64,000 nucleotides of DNA, taken from Xylanibacter rarus. Its GTDB lineage: Bacteria; Bacteroidota; Bacteroidia; Bacteroidales; Bacteroidaceae. Each line of letters begins with the position of its first letter. Positions within the stretch are counted from its first letter, which is position 1. The notes under the pieces were generated by a model. It searched no databases. It had not been told where the DNA came from and was given only the letters and a program-made list of their open reading frames with translations. Shown here in pieces: positions 18,062 through 27,504 of the stretch. Location of the stretch: the NCBI RefSeq assembly GCF_001275135.1, contig NZ_LFQU01000016.1, forward strand, positions 27,853-91,852. Direction: 5' to 3'. A program made the translations under genes and the position numbers.

Positions 18062-19331
18062 ATGAAAGTTTTAATGTTTGGTTGGGAATATCCTCCTCAT
18101 ATTTTGGGAGGTCTTGGAACTGCAAGTTATGGTATAACTAAAGGTTTGGCTGCTCAGGGAGACGTTGAAATAACATTTTGTCTCCCTAAACCATGGGGTG
18201 ATGAAGATCGCAGTTTCTTGAATGTTATTGCAATGAATGCCGTTCCTGTAGTTTATCGTGATGTAAATTATGATTATGTGAAAGAACGTGTCGGTAATAT
18301 AATGGATCCGGATTTGTACTACAAAATGCGGGATCACATATATGCTGATTTCAATTACATGTTGGTAAATGACCTTGGTTGTATTGAATTTTCCGGTAAA
18401 TATCAAGACAATCTTCATAGTGAAATAAACAATTATTCAATTGTTGCTGGCGTCGTTGCACGTCAACAGGAGTTTGATATTATACATGCACATGATTGGC
18501 TTACATATCCGGCTGGAATACATGCTAAAAAAGATTAGTGGAAAGCCTTTGTGTATACATGTTCATGCAACGGATTTTGACCGTAGCCGTGGCAAGGTGA
18601 ATCCTACTGTTTATTCTATAGAGAAAGATGGTATGGATAATGCTGATTGTATAATGTGTGTTAGTGAACTCACACGTCAAACGGTGATTAATCAGTATCA
18701 TCAAGACCCACGTAAATGCTTTACTGTACATAATGCTGTATATCCATTGCGTCAGGAATTACAAGATATCCCGCGTCCAGATCATACGAATAAGGAAAAA
18801 GTTGTGACTTTCTTGGGACGAATAACAATGCAAAAAGGACCTGAGTATTTTGTTGAAGCTGCAAATATGGTATTACATCGTACAAGAAATGTGCGTTTTT
18901 GCATGGCTGGAAGTGGTGACATGTTGGATGCAATGATATATCTTGCAGCAGAACGTGGTATTGCTGACCGTTTCCATTTTCCTGGTTTTATGCGTGGCAA
19001 GCAAGTTTATGAATGCCTTAAGGATTCTGATGTATATGTAATGCCGTCTGTTAGTGAACCCTTTGGAATATCTCCGCTGGAGGCCATGCAATGCGGTACT
19101 CCAACTATTATATCAAAGCAAAGTGGATGTGCTGAAATACTGACCAATTGTATTAAAGTTGATTATTGGGATATCCATGCACTTGCAGATTCAATTTATT
19201 CAATCTGCCACAATGAAAGCCTGTTTAAATATCTGCAAAGTGAGGGTAAGCGTGAAGTTGACGATATTACGTGGGAGAAAGTTGGTTTATGGATACGTGA
19301 ACTTTATGAACGTACTTTAGGGTACAGATAA
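18062..19331 (+). CDS. Glycogen-cluster glycosyltransferase (glycogen synthase-like), frameshifted
   Basis: The gene starts at ATG 18062 (MKVLMFGWEYPPHILGGLGT, the ADP/UDP-glucose-binding start of glycogen/starch synthases). The first frame runs to HAHDWLTYPAGIHAKKD and stops at 18538; the second open frame carries ISGKPLCIHVHATDFDRSRG onwards, then the GT-B C-terminal domain (FLGRITMQKGPEYF, PSVSEPFGISPLEAMQCG). The A6 run at 18527-18532 should hold five A (GCT AAA AAG ATT). With one A removed the two pieces join into one protein of about 422 residues. It probably extends glycogen chains. The 16-bp gap to the debranching enzyme and 53-bp gap to GH57 suggest an operon. Confidence 0.88.
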
Positions 19332-19384
19332 TCATATACAACAAATAATATTTAAGACAAATACAAATAAAAAAGACTTTTGCT

Positions 19385-20794
19385 ATGAAAACAATATGCC
19401 TATATTTTGAAATACATCAAATTATTCATTTAAAACGTTATCGTTTCTTTGATATAGGAACTGACCATTATTATTATGATGATTTTGAAAATGAGCGTAG
19501 TATAAGTGATATCGCGGAGCGCTCATATATGCCTGCATTAAATGCATTTCAAGAAATGATTCGTGATAATGGAAAATATTTTAAACTTGCATTTTCTATT
19601 TCTGGCGTAGGTTTAGAGCAGTTGGAGATGCATGCTCCTCAGGTAATAACCAAATTGCAAGAATTAAATGACACTGGGTGTGTAGAATTTCTCGCAGAAC
19701 CATATTCGCATGGTTTGTCTTCTCTTGTCAACGAAGAGACATTTGCAGATGATGTTAAGAAACAGGCTGCAAAAATGCAGGAATATTTTGGTAAGAAACC
19801 TACTGTATTGCGTAACTCTTCTCTGATTTATACAGATTCTATTGGTGCACAAGCGGCAGCGATGGGATTCAAGGGAATGCTTACTGAAGGTGCAAAACAT
19901 GTTTTGGGATGGAAGTCTCCACATTATGTTTATAATTGTCCGATGGCTCCAAATCTTAAACTGTTATTAAGAGATATTGAACTTAGTGATGATGTAAGTT
20001 TACGTTTTAATAACAGTGAATGGGATGGGTATCCTTTGTTTGCTGACAATTATATGGACCGAATTGCATCTCTTCCGGAAAATGAACAAATAATTAATAT
20101 TTTTATGGAGCTTTCTGCTATAGGAATTGCTCAACCATTATCTTCAAATATACTTGAGTTTATAAAAGCATTGCCGGCATGTGCAAAAGCTAGAGGCATC
20201 AATTTCTCTACACCGACAGAAATTTGTTTAAAGATGAATAGTGTTGGTGATTTGGATGTTCCCGACACTTTATCTTGGGTAGACGAGGAGCGTGACGTAA
20301 GTTGTTGGCTCGGAAATCCGATGCAAAGAGAAGCATTCAACAAATTATATAGTGTTGCAGATCGTGTCAGGATAGCAAATGATCCGCGCATTAACCAGGA
20401 TTGGGATTACTTACAGGCAAGTAATAATTTCCGATTTATGACAACCAAACCATCAAATGTTGGTTTAGATAGAGGTATCTATAGTTCTCCTTTTGATGCC
20501 TTTACAAATTACATGAATATATTAGGTGATTTCATGAATCGTGTGAATACGCTTTATCCAGAGGAGATAGACAATGAAGAACTTAATTCTTTACTTACAA
20601 CCATAAAGAATCAAGGTGATGAAATCGAAATGAAGGATAAAGAAATTGTACGCCTAAAAGCTAAAGTTGAAAAGATGCAGGCTGCTGAAGAAAAATTAAA
20701 GGTGAAGATGGAAAAGGCAAAATCTGCAAAACCAGCAGCAAAGAGAACATCAACAAAAAGGGTCGCCTCGAAGACTCCTGATACTGAAAAATAA
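19385..20794 (+). CDS. GH57 alpha-glucan enzyme with basic coiled-coil tail
   Basis: A 469-residue family GH57 protein (alpha-amylase/4-alpha-glucanotransferase type) probably acting on glycogen. The N-terminal FEIHQIIHL corresponds to the HQP region, FLAEPYSHGL to the second conserved region, and LSDDVSLRFNN to the region carrying the catalytic acid Asp. From about residue 400 there is a coiled coil (ELNSLLTTIKNQ, KEIVRLKAKVEKMQ) and then a Lys/Ala/Ser-rich end (SAKPAAKRTSTKRVASK) resembling histone H1-like tails. The tail may bind glycogen, nucleic acid or partners; function unknown. Third gene of the cluster, followed by a terminator. Confidence 0.9.
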   Translation: MKTICLYFEIHQIIHLKRYRFFDIGTDHYYYDDFENERSISDIAERSYMPALNAFQEMIRDNGKYFKLAFSISGVGLEQLEMHAPQVITKLQELNDTGCVEFLAEPYSHGLSSLVNEETFADDVKKQAAKMQEYFGKKPTVLRNSSLIYTDSIGAQAAAMGFKGMLTEGAKHVLGWKSPHYVYNCPMAPNLKLLLRDIELSDDVSLRFNNSEWDGYPLFADNYMDRIASLPENEQIINIFMELSAIGIAQPLSSNILEFIKALPACAKARGINFSTPTEICLKMNSVGDLDVPDTLSWVDEERDVSCWLGNPMQREAFNKLYSVADRVRIANDPRINQDWDYLQASNNFRFMTTKPSNVGLDRGIYSSPFDAFTNYMNILGDFMNRVNTLYPEEIDNEELNSLLTTIKNQGDEIEMKDKEIVRLKAKVEKMQAAEEKLKVKMEKAKSAKPAAKRTSTKRVASKTPDTEK

Positions 20795-20827
20795 TATTTG
20801 ACAATTATATTATTGATGAATAAAGGA

Positions 20828-20867
20828 TTGAGACTTGTCATTTAATTTGTGGCAAGTCTCAATTTTT
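20828..20867 (+). terminator. Terminator of the glycogen cluster
   Basis: TTGAGACTTG (20828-20837) pairs perfectly with CAAGTCTCAA (20853-20862), followed by TTTTT. Confidence 0.85.
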
Positions 20868-21017
20868 CTATCATTGAGATACTATCTATTTTATAATATA
20901 AAACGTGTGCGGTGTCGTTTGGTTAGGATATAATTTATTGCATAATTTCAATTATTCCATATCTCATCGAAATTATATATAATGTTTTTCTAGAATTTAA
21001 AAACTTAAAATTATAGT

Positions 21018-21203
21018 CTAATATTTTATGTTATTTGATTTTTCGGATGATTTACAATTGTCTTTCTTTTTTCCTTTTGAACATGCATCACTAAGAGGAC
21101 ATCCTGTACATGGACCATTATTGTGTGTAAATGTTCGATATATTTTTATACCAATATATACGATGCCGGAGATGAGTATTATTGCTACTATGATAATCTG
21201 CAT
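21018..21203 (-). CDS. FeoB-associated-type Cys-rich membrane peptide
   Basis: A 61-residue peptide with one N-terminal membrane helix (about 2-20) and a short cytoplasmic tail with the motif CTGCPLSDAC followed by Lys-rich sequence and another Cys. This matches the small proteins usually encoded just after the ferrous-iron transporter feoB. No feoA or feoB lies nearby; it sits 218 bp downstream of ruvC on the same strand. Role in iron transport is inferred from the family. Confidence 0.75.
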   Translation of the reverse strand: MQIIIVAIILISGIVYIGIKIYRTFTHNNGPCTGCPLSDACSKGKKKDNCKSSEKSNNIKY

Positions 21204-21421
21204 GTTGAAATTTCGACTGAAATAGATTATTGATTTTGAGATGCAAATTAGAAAAAGCTTACCACTGATATTGTTATAGAATTGTTAGAATCTTAATTTA
21301 TCGACATTGATAAGCAGTTTAATCTTCTTTCTAAAAAGGACAAATGTGGTTTACTGAATTAAAACGTGTGTTTACTATTTCTTTTATTATATTTGCTTAT
21401 GAGAAAATTAAATCTCTTCTT

Positions 21422-21988
21422 TTAGGCATGTATTTTTTCTTTATTCTTGTTTATAAAATCTTTCCAACTTCTATATGTATGGCTTGTAGTTGGGGCGTTA
21501 GACTGCAGGAAATGACAATATGCAGCAGCCAATGCATCTGTTGCATCCATAAATGGGGTCAATTCTTCTTCTTTTATATTTAATAAACGTTTGAGCATAC
21601 CGGCAACTTGTTCTTTTGAGGCAAGCCCCTGTCCTGTTATTGCCATTTTAATTTTTAATGGGGCATATTCGTGTATTGGAATATCGTAGTGTATCGCTGC
21701 TGCAATAGCAACTCCTTGTGCTCTGCCAAGTTTGAGCATCGATTGTATGTTTTTACCGAAAAAAGGTGCTTCAATCGCCATTTCGTCAGGTAAAAATTCT
21801 TTTATAAGACTACTCACTCGGTCGAAGATGCGTCCTAGTCTTAGATATGGATCATGAATTTTTCTCATATCTATGACGCCCATAGCCATCATTGAAGCTT
21901 TGTTGCCATTAACTTTGAGTAACCCATATCCCATTATATTTGTTCCGGGGTCTATGCCTAATATAATCTTTTCCGGTTTAATTGTCAT
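21422..21988 (-). CDS. ruvC: Holliday junction endodeoxyribonuclease RuvC
   Basis: RuvC cuts Holliday junctions made by RuvAB branch migration. It has 188 residues. Acidic active-site residues are visible in LGIDPGT (Asp near residue 12), [10 protein letters not shown] (Glu) and [12 protein letters not shown] (Asp pair). It lies 16 bp downstream of the MBL hydrolase gene in a four-gene minus-strand run. Confidence 0.95.
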   Translation of the reverse strand: MTIKPEKIILGIDPGTNIMGYGLLKVNGNKASMMAMGVIDMRKIHDPYLRLGRIFDRVSSLIKEFLPDEMAIEAPFFGKNIQSMLKLGRAQGVAIAAAIHYDIPIHEYAPLKIKMAITGQGLASKEQVAGMLKRLLNIKEEELTPFMDATDALAAAYCHFLQSNAPTTSHTYRSWKDFINKNKEKIHA

Positions 21989-22004
21989 TACGTTGTTTAA
22001 ATAT

Positions 22005-22649
22005 TTATTTAAAATATGGGTTATATGTTATCTCGTCTTTGAGTGTTGTCTTGTCGCCATGCCCAGGAAGTATTATTGTTTCTGCAGGGAGAGACGAGGC
22101 AATTTTCTTTAAACTATTTATTATTTCATTATAACTACCAAATTCAAAGTCAGTCCTGCCTATACTCATTCTAAATAAGGTATCTCCAGAAAATGCTATA
22201 GATTCATCTTTACAATAAAACAATACGGAACCGGGCGTATGGCCTGGGGTTTGCAGTATGCTGAAACAATGTGTACCAAATGAAATTGTATCTGCTTCTT
22301 TTAAATATTTTTCAACTTCAGGGATTTCTTCGTTGTAAGTTAATCCGATAAAAGTATAGGCTTGTTCTTTTAATTTATGCATCAATATTTTATCATTAAT
22401 GCATACTTCCGGTTTAAGCCCAAATTCTTTACATATAGCATAATTCCCAAAATTATGATCAATATGTGCATGTGTACAAAGCAGATGTTTTGGAATGAGT
22501 TGGTTGTCTCTTATATAATTTGTAATTTCCTTTTTCTCTTCTTCATAAAAAGCACCACAATCAATGATAACACATTCTTTGGTGTCATCGCTTACAATGT
22601 AACAGTTTTCTTGAAACATGTTACATACGATTCTTTGTATGTTCAGCAT
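22005..22649 (-). CDS. MBL-fold metallohydrolase (glyoxalase II-like)
   Basis: A 214-residue metallo-beta-lactamase-fold hydrolase. The dinuclear metal motif reads THAHIDHN (HxHxDH), followed by PGHTPGS, FSGDTLF and LPGHGDKT, which supply the remaining ligands. It resembles the YcbL/glyoxalase II group that hydrolyses thioesters, but the substrate is not fixed by sequence. It is placed between rsmG and ruvC with 15-16 bp gaps. Confidence 0.88.
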   Translation of the reverse strand: MLNIQRIVCNMFQENCYIVSDDTKECVIIDCGAFYEEEKKEITNYIRDNQLIPKHLLCTHAHIDHNFGNYAICKEFGLKPEVCINDKILMHKLKEQAYTFIGLTYNEEIPEVEKYLKEADTISFGTHCFSILQTPGHTPGSVLFYCKDESIAFSGDTLFRMSIGRTDFEFGSYNEIINSLKKIASSLPAETIILPGHGDKTTLKDEITYNPYFK

Positions 22650-22664
22650 TGCATTTAATATAAC

Positions 22665-23285
22665 TTAAAGTGGAACGTAAATAAGATATTTATTCTTAAA
22701 CCATTCTTCATTAAACATTTTGCTTATATCTGTAACTTCTGCAATATGCTTAAACTTGCTTATTTCATTAGAGACGTCTCCTCCTTTGAGGCAGAATATG
22801 CCATTGGGCATAGAATTGCGGTGATTATTACTTATATTTTTCTTTATTATGCGTATTAAATCAGGCAATTGCATTACAGCCCTGCTAACGACAAAATCAT
22901 ATTTACCCTGCTCGTTTTCACCTCTTATTTGTTCAGCTTCACAGTTCTTCAGCCCGATAGCTTTCGAGACTTCATTTACAACTAATATTTTTTTACCTGT
23001 ACCGTCTATTAATTTGAATTGAGTTTCAGGAAACATTATTGCAAGAGGAATACCAGGAAATCCGCCTCCGGTACCAAAATCTAATACTTTTGTTCCAGGT
23101 CTGAATTTTATCGCATTAGCTATTGCCAAGGAATGTAAAACATGATGTTCATATAAAGAATCAATGTCTTTTCTTGATATAACATTTATTTTATTGTTCC
23201 AGTCGTGATATAAATCATACAATGCTTCAAACTGCTGCTTTTGAGCATCTGTAAGTTTGCTGAAATATTTTAATATTGTCTCCAT
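22665..23285 (-). CDS. rsmG: 16S rRNA (guanine527-N7)-methyltransferase RsmG
   Basis: RsmG (GidB) methylates G527 of 16S rRNA with S-adenosylmethionine. It has 206 residues. Family features are YHDWNNKINVISRKD near residue 30, HHVLHSL, and the SAM-binding loop VLDFGTGGGFPGIPLA (about 68-83), then VVSRAV. It lies 6 bp after the lipoprotein gene and 15 bp before the MBL gene. Confidence 0.95.
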   Translation of the reverse strand: METILKYFSKLTDAQKQQFEALYDLYHDWNNKINVISRKDIDSLYEHHVLHSLAIANAIKFRPGTKVLDFGTGGGFPGIPLAIMFPETQFKLIDGTGKKILVVNEVSKAIGLKNCEAEQIRGENEQGKYDFVVSRAVMQLPDLIRIIKKNISNNHRNSMPNGIFCLKGGDVSNEISKFKHIAEVTDISKMFNEEWFKNKYLIYVPL

Positions 23286-23291
23286 TAGGCA

Positions 23292-24110
23292 TTATTTCTT
23301 CTTAAAAAGATTTTCCAATTCAGAATTACTAATATCAACTCTAATTTCTCCTGCTGCATGATATGCAATTTCGTCAGGCGAATAAATGAAAGTTATTCCA
23401 TTATCATTAATTATAAAATTATCTGAAGGGTAAACATCTATACCCATAAAGATGCTTTTTTCGTTAAGTTCATTCAAATTTTTCACATTATATGTCTTAC
23501 ATAGATTTTTTACAATCAAATCATTCAGCTCAATTTCATAACCAGGTACAAAAAGGTCTTTTAATGAAACAATTTTACCGCTTTTTTTATCTATGTTCTT
23601 TGTTATTATAACAGAACTCCCATGAGCACCGCCACCATAACTATAAATGTTTGCTATATAGGTATAGTAATCTTCAGCTTCTTGGCTGACATATGTTTTG
23701 ACAATATATTCACAATTGTATGAACTGCCATGAGTTTTGTCTGCTTTATATAAACTACCATAATCAACCTTATAATCATTCAGATACCTTGTCATAAAAG
23801 AATCTGCAGCTTCAGGTACAGATATTTTCTGTGGTGTTATAGAAAAGTAGTCAGGACACAATACTCCAGATCTTATAATAGAATCGTTTATATATTCAGC
23901 GTTTTTCCCTTTTGCATAAGTGAGACATAAACTGATATGGCATCGTGGACCTGCCGTATCTTCTGTAAGAAATACTGTAGAATCCATTTTGATACTGTCA
24001 AACATGATGCTGTCCGTTCCACTCTTATTGGAACTAGATGTGCCTCCGCATGAACAAATTATTGATAATACGGAAAAAACAAAGCATAAGGAAATTATTA
24101 ATCTTCTCAT
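23292..24110 (-). CDS. DUF3298/RsiV-like lipoprotein
   Basis: A 272-residue lipoprotein from the ATG at 24110. The frame extends to a TTG at 24131, but that codon lies within the TAATTTTG promoter element. The signal peptide ends in a lipobox (IICSC). The body has a PdaC/DUF4163-like part and a C-terminal DUF3298 domain with the GGGAHG segment and FIYSPDEIAYHAAG. In RsiV of Bacillus this fold senses lysozyme; here no sigma factor is adjacent, so no such role is claimed. First gene of the run to ruvC. Confidence 0.82.
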   Translation of the reverse strand: MRRLIISLCFVFSVLSIICSCGGTSSSNKSGTDSIMFDSIKMDSTVFLTEDTAGPRCHISLCLTYAKGKNAEYINDSIIRSGVLCPDYFSITPQKISVPEAADSFMTRYLNDYKVDYGSLYKADKTHGSSYNCEYIVKTYVSQEAEDYYTYIANIYSYGGGAHGSSVIITKNIDKKSGKIVSLKDLFVPGYEIELNDLIVKNLCKTYNVKNLNELNEKSIFMGIDVYPSDNFIINDNGITFIYSPDEIAYHAAGEIRVDISNSELENLFKKK

Positions 24111-24128
24111 TTTATCACTATTTAATTG

Positions 24129-24196
24129 CAAAATTAAATCAAACCAAGGAAAACCACAAATAATTTCTGTTTTATTTTATAAATTGATTAATTTTG
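24129..24196. promoter_or_regulatory. Divergent promoters between DUF3298 lipoprotein and HAD phosphatase genes
   Basis: Minus strand: TAATTTTG (plus-strand CAAAATTA at 24129-24136), about 18 nt before the ATG at 24110. Plus strand: TAATTTTG at 24189-24196, 22 nt before the ATG at 24219. Both match TAnnTTTG. Confidence 0.65.
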
Positions 24197-24218
24197 CAGT
24201 CGTAAAATTATATTAGTT

Positions 24219-24878
24219 ATGGCAAGTAAACAGATTCGTGCAGCACTTTTTGATTTAGATGGTGTTGTCTTTAATACAGAGGACCAGTATACTGTTTTCT
24301 GGGGCAGTCAGTGCCGTTTATATCATCCTGATAAACCTGGATTGGAATATACCATTAAAGGACAAACTCTTGTGCAAATATTTGATAAGTATTTTGCAGG
24401 AATGGAGAAAGAACAGTCTGAAATAGTAAAGCGACTCGATGAATTTGAGCATACAATGAAGTTCGAGTATGTAGACGGATTTATTGATTTTATCAAGGAT
24501 CTTAAGGAGAATAATATAAAGACAGCGGTAGTTACCAGTTCTAATATAATGAAAATGAATTCAGTGTATGAGTCAAGACCAGAATTTAAATCATTATTTG
24601 ATATTATACTTACTTCTGAGGATTTTGAGAGAAGCAAGCCAGATCCTGATTGTTATTTAAAAGGTGCAAAACACTTTGGTCTGTCACATGATGAATGTGT
24701 CGTTTTTGAAGATAGTTTTAACGGATTGAAATCGGGAAGGGCCGCACAAATGATGGTTGTCGGATTGGCTACAACAAATACAAAAGAGTCGATTTCTCCA
24801 TATTCCGATTATGTCATATCTGATTTCAAAGGGCTTAATTATCAAAATTTATGCAAAATATTGTGTAACTTAATTTAA
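24219..24878 (+). CDS. HAD-superfamily phosphatase (beta-phosphoglucomutase-like)
   Basis: A 219-residue HAD protein with motif I FDLDGVVFNTE (Asp12 nucleophile, Asp14), a helical cap, motif II VVTSSN, motif III RSKPDPDCY and motif IV VVFEDSFNGL. This is the subfamily that includes beta-phosphoglucomutases and many sugar-phosphate phosphatases; the substrate is unknown. It has its own promoter and is followed by the panB promoter. Confidence 0.87.
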   Translation: MASKQIRAALFDLDGVVFNTEDQYTVFWGSQCRLYHPDKPGLEYTIKGQTLVQIFDKYFAGMEKEQSEIVKRLDEFEHTMKFEYVDGFIDFIKDLKENNIKTAVVTSSNIMKMNSVYESRPEFKSLFDIILTSEDFERSKPDPDCYLKGAKHFGLSHDECVVFEDSFNGLKSGRAAQMMVVGLATTNTKESISPYSDYVISDFKGLNYQNLCKILCNLI

Positions 24879-24892
24879 AAGCATTAATTTTG
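24861..24892 (+). promoter_or_regulatory. Promoter of panB
   Basis: TTG at 24861-24863 and TAATTTTG at 24885-24892, 21 bp apart, partly overlapping the end of the upstream phosphatase gene. Leader about 60 nt. Confidence 0.65.
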
Positions 24893-24955
24893 CAGCCAAT
24901 TTTAAGATAGGGGTTTAATTGTAAATACTCAAAACATATCAAATAAAAGATAAAT

Positions 24956-25777
24956 ATGACAGGATATTTGGTTAACGACACCCGTAAGGTAACAACCCAT
25001 CGTTTTATTGAGATGAAGCAGCGTGGAGAAAAAATATCTATGCTGACATCTTATGATTTTACGACAGCAAGCATTGTAGACGGAGCCGGTATTGATGGAA
25101 TATTGATTGGTGACTCAGCTTCAAATGTTATGGCTGGTAACGGAACTACGTTGCCTATAACAATAGATCAGATGATTTATCATGCAAAATCTGTTGTACG
25201 CGGAGTTAGTCGTGCTTTAGTTGTATGCGACATGCCGTTCGGCAGTTATCAGGTTGACCGCAAGGAAGGCATAAAGAATGCTATCCGCATAATGAAGGAA
25301 AGCGGATGCGATGCTTTAAAGCTTGAAGGTGGTGCTGAAATTATAGACACGATAAAAGGTATACTTGATGCCGGAATTCCTGTAATGGGCCATCTCGGTC
25401 TGACACCACAGAGCATCAACAAGTTTGGCACTTATGCTGTACGTGCTAAAGATGATGCAGAGGCTAATAAATTGCTTTCAGATGCCAAGTTGCTTTCTGA
25501 GGCAGGGTGTTTTGCCTTGGTTCTTGAAAAGGTTCCATCTGTTTTAGCTACAGAAGTTTCAAAGGAAATTCATATACCTACAATTGGTATTGGTGCAGGA
25601 AATGGCACTGACGGTCAGATTCTTGTTGTTGATGACATGTTAGGTAAAACAAAAGGATTTAATCCTCGTTTCTTACGTAGATATGCAGATCTTAATAGCA
25701 TCATGACTGATGCAATAGGACAATACATCACTGACGTGAAAGATTGCTCCTTCCCGAATGAAAACGAATCTTATTAA
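24956..25777 (+). CDS. panB: 3-methyl-2-oxobutanoate hydroxymethyltransferase
   Basis: PanB makes ketopantoate from 2-oxoisovalerate and methylene-tetrahydrofolate, the first step of pantothenate synthesis. It has 273 residues. Family motifs are [26 protein letters not shown] (Mg-binding Asp), [17 protein letters not shown] and IGIGAG. panC and panD are not adjacent. Its stop overlaps the start of the MFS gene (TAATG), indicating translational coupling. Confidence 0.97.
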   Translation: MTGYLVNDTRKVTTHRFIEMKQRGEKISMLTSYDFTTASIVDGAGIDGILIGDSASNVMAGNGTTLPITIDQMIYHAKSVVRGVSRALVVCDMPFGSYQVDRKEGIKNAIRIMKESGCDALKLEGGAEIIDTIKGILDAGIPVMGHLGLTPQSINKFGTYAVRAKDDAEANKLLSDAKLLSEAGCFALVLEKVPSVLATEVSKEIHIPTIGIGAGNGTDGQILVVDDMLGKTKGFNPRFLRRYADLNSIMTDAIGQYITDVKDCSFPNENESY

Positions 25778-26958
25778 TGTACACACAAAATACTCCAGTA
25801 CATGTAAAGCTTTGGCATAAGGATTTTTGGCTAATGGCGGTAGCCAATTTGTTATTGACAGTTGCCGTTTATATCCAAATACCCTTATTGCCAATATGGA
25901 TGATAAAGGATGCCGGATTTTCGCCTGGTGTAGTAGCTGTATCATTAGGAATATTTGGCCTGGGAGTTTTTTCTCTTGGCTTTTTTTGTTCCTATCTTGT
26001 GCAGAAGTATCGCAGAAATCTTGTATGTATCAGATCGATTTGGGTATTGGTCATATGTTTTTGCGCACTTTACTACATACAGCGTGGGCATGTATTTCAG
26101 ATAGAGGGATACATACTGATTCCTGTACTTCGGTTTATTCAGGGAGCCGCCTTTGGCTTAGCTCAGATGGTATTGTCCAGTACATTAATAATTGATACAT
26201 GCGAGTCTTTCCAACGTACAGAAGCAAATCATTCTTCTGCTTGGTTTTCCAGATTGGCATTATCTGTCGGACCATTAATATCGATATTACTCATGCCAAT
26301 GTTGAGCGTTAGCACTATTACTTTAATTTCTGCTGTATTGTGCTTATTGTCAACGTTTTTGATATTATCGGTGAAGTTTCCGTTCAGAGCACCTGAAGAT
26401 GTGATATGTAAGGTTTCATTAGATAGATTCTTTCTCCCTCAAGGCAAATGGCTGTTTCTAAATCTTTCATTGGTTGCCGTTGTCGTAGGGTTGTTTCTAT
26501 CCGCAGAACATACGTCCACTTTTTACGCCATGCTGATGGCGGGATTTATTCTTGCTATGTTGTCGCAGCGTTTTGTGTTCGTAAATGCAGAATTAAAGAG
26601 TGAGGTTGTCACTGGAATATTGCTGATGATGGCAGCGTGCCTGATGTATTTTTCGGGTGACAGGAATGCGATTAATTTAATTTCACCAACATTGTTGGGA
26701 TGTGGAATTGGCATAATTGGAGCACGTTTTCTTTTGTTCTTTCTGAAGTTAAGCCTTCATTGTCAGCGTGGAACGTCGCAAAGCACGTTTTTCTTGTCAT
26801 GGGAATTTGGTATTTCCTTAGGAATATTTTTGGGATATTATTTTTTCTATAATGACATTAGTGCTATGTACATTGTGGCATTGACAATATTGTGTATGGC
26901 CATGCTGATGTATCTGCTGTTTACGCATACTTGGTATATTAAAAATAAGAACAGATAA
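25777..26958 (+). CDS. MFS transporter
   Basis: A 393-residue protein with about 12 hydrophobic segments and major-facilitator traits (first helix WLMAVANLLLTVAVYIQIPLLPIW, and LRFIQGAAFGLAQM at helix 4-5). It starts within the panB stop codon, so the two are translated from one mRNA. Substrate is unknown; the coupling to panB hints at a link with pantothenate metabolism but is not proof. A terminator follows. Confidence 0.85.
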   Translation: MYTQNTPVHVKLWHKDFWLMAVANLLLTVAVYIQIPLLPIWMIKDAGFSPGVVAVSLGIFGLGVFSLGFFCSYLVQKYRRNLVCIRSIWVLVICFCALYYIQRGHVFQIEGYILIPVLRFIQGAAFGLAQMVLSSTLIIDTCESFQRTEANHSSAWFSRLALSVGPLISILLMPMLSVSTITLISAVLCLLSTFLILSVKFPFRAPEDVICKVSLDRFFLPQGKWLFLNLSLVAVVVGLFLSAEHTSTFYAMLMAGFILAMLSQRFVFVNAELKSEVVTGILLMMAACLMYFSGDRNAINLISPTLLGCGIGIIGARFLLFFLKLSLHCQRGTSQSTFFLSWEFGISLGIFLGYYFFYNDISAMYIVALTILCMAMLMYLLFTHTWYIKNKNR

Positions 26959-27009
26959 GGAATATAAACTTTCGTGCATATTTAGATAGTTTTATTCTGA
27001 ATGTGCCAG

Positions 27010-27068
27010 AAAAGAATAATGGCGGGGAATATAGACTTTGTTCTGCTTTCCGTCATTATTCTTTTTTT
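27010..27068 (+). terminator. Terminator after panB-MFS
   Basis: AAAAGAATAATGGCGG (27010-27025) pairs with CCGTCATTATTCTTTT (27050-27065) with one mismatch, followed by more T. Confidence 0.8.
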
Positions 27069-27119
27069 AAAGCCATTTGGTCAAAAAAAATATAATAATA
27101 TTTGTTGATTTAAAAATAT

Positions 27120-27137
27120 GTTCGTATATTTGCGAAC
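27120..27137 (+). promoter_or_regulatory. Predicted ArsR operator 1 overlapping the arsR promoter
   Basis: GTTCGT-ATAT-TTGCGAAC is an imperfect palindrome flanked by further AT symmetry (AAATAT on the left, AATATTT on the right). It contains the -7 element TATATTTG (27125-27132), so a bound repressor would block transcription of arsR. The same pattern recurs at 27505 and 29382. Confidence 0.7.
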
Positions 27138-27150
27138 AATATTTGATTAT

Positions 27151-27480
27151 ATGGATGAAAAAAGGGATTATACAATAAAGCAGGAAAGACTTGCCAGATT
27201 TGCAAAAGCATTGGGCCATCCGGCACGTATTGCCATAATGAATTTCTTGGCAAAGCAAAAAACTTGCTATTTTGGTGACATTAATGAAGAGCTTCCTATT
27301 GCAAAGGCTACTGTTTCTCAGCATCTAAAGGAACTTAAAGATGCCGGTCTGATACAGGGTGAGGTAGAGGCTCCTAAAGTGAAATATTGTATTAATAATG
27401 AGAATTGGAATTTGGCTAAAGCCTTATTCTCAGAATTCTTTGGGCAATGCATATGTAAAGCAGGAGGGTGTTGCGACTGA
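27151..27480 (+). CDS. arsR: ArsR/SmtB-family metalloregulator
   Basis: A 109-residue winged-helix repressor from the ATG at 27151; the upstream frame from 27118 would begin before the promoter. The family core is ALGHPARIAIMNFLAK and KATVSQHLKELKDAGLI. A Cys lies at the third helix (QKTCYFGD), and a C-terminal cluster CICKAGGCC could bind As(III) or another soft metal, a layout unlike the classic ELCVCDL sensor. It heads the ars operon and has an operator over its promoter, so autoregulation is expected. Confidence 0.9.
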   Translation: MDEKRDYTIKQERLARFAKALGHPARIAIMNFLAKQKTCYFGDINEELPIAKATVSQHLKELKDAGLIQGEVEAPKVKYCINNENWNLAKALFSEFFGQCICKAGGCCD

Positions 27481-27504
27481 CAACCTTCTCTTTTTATGTC
27501 TTAT

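Noticed and set aside
23292-24110. Anti-sigma factor role for the RsiV-like lipoprotein
   Set aside because: No ECF sigma gene is adjacent, and the protein is a lipoprotein without the cytoplasmic anti-sigma part.
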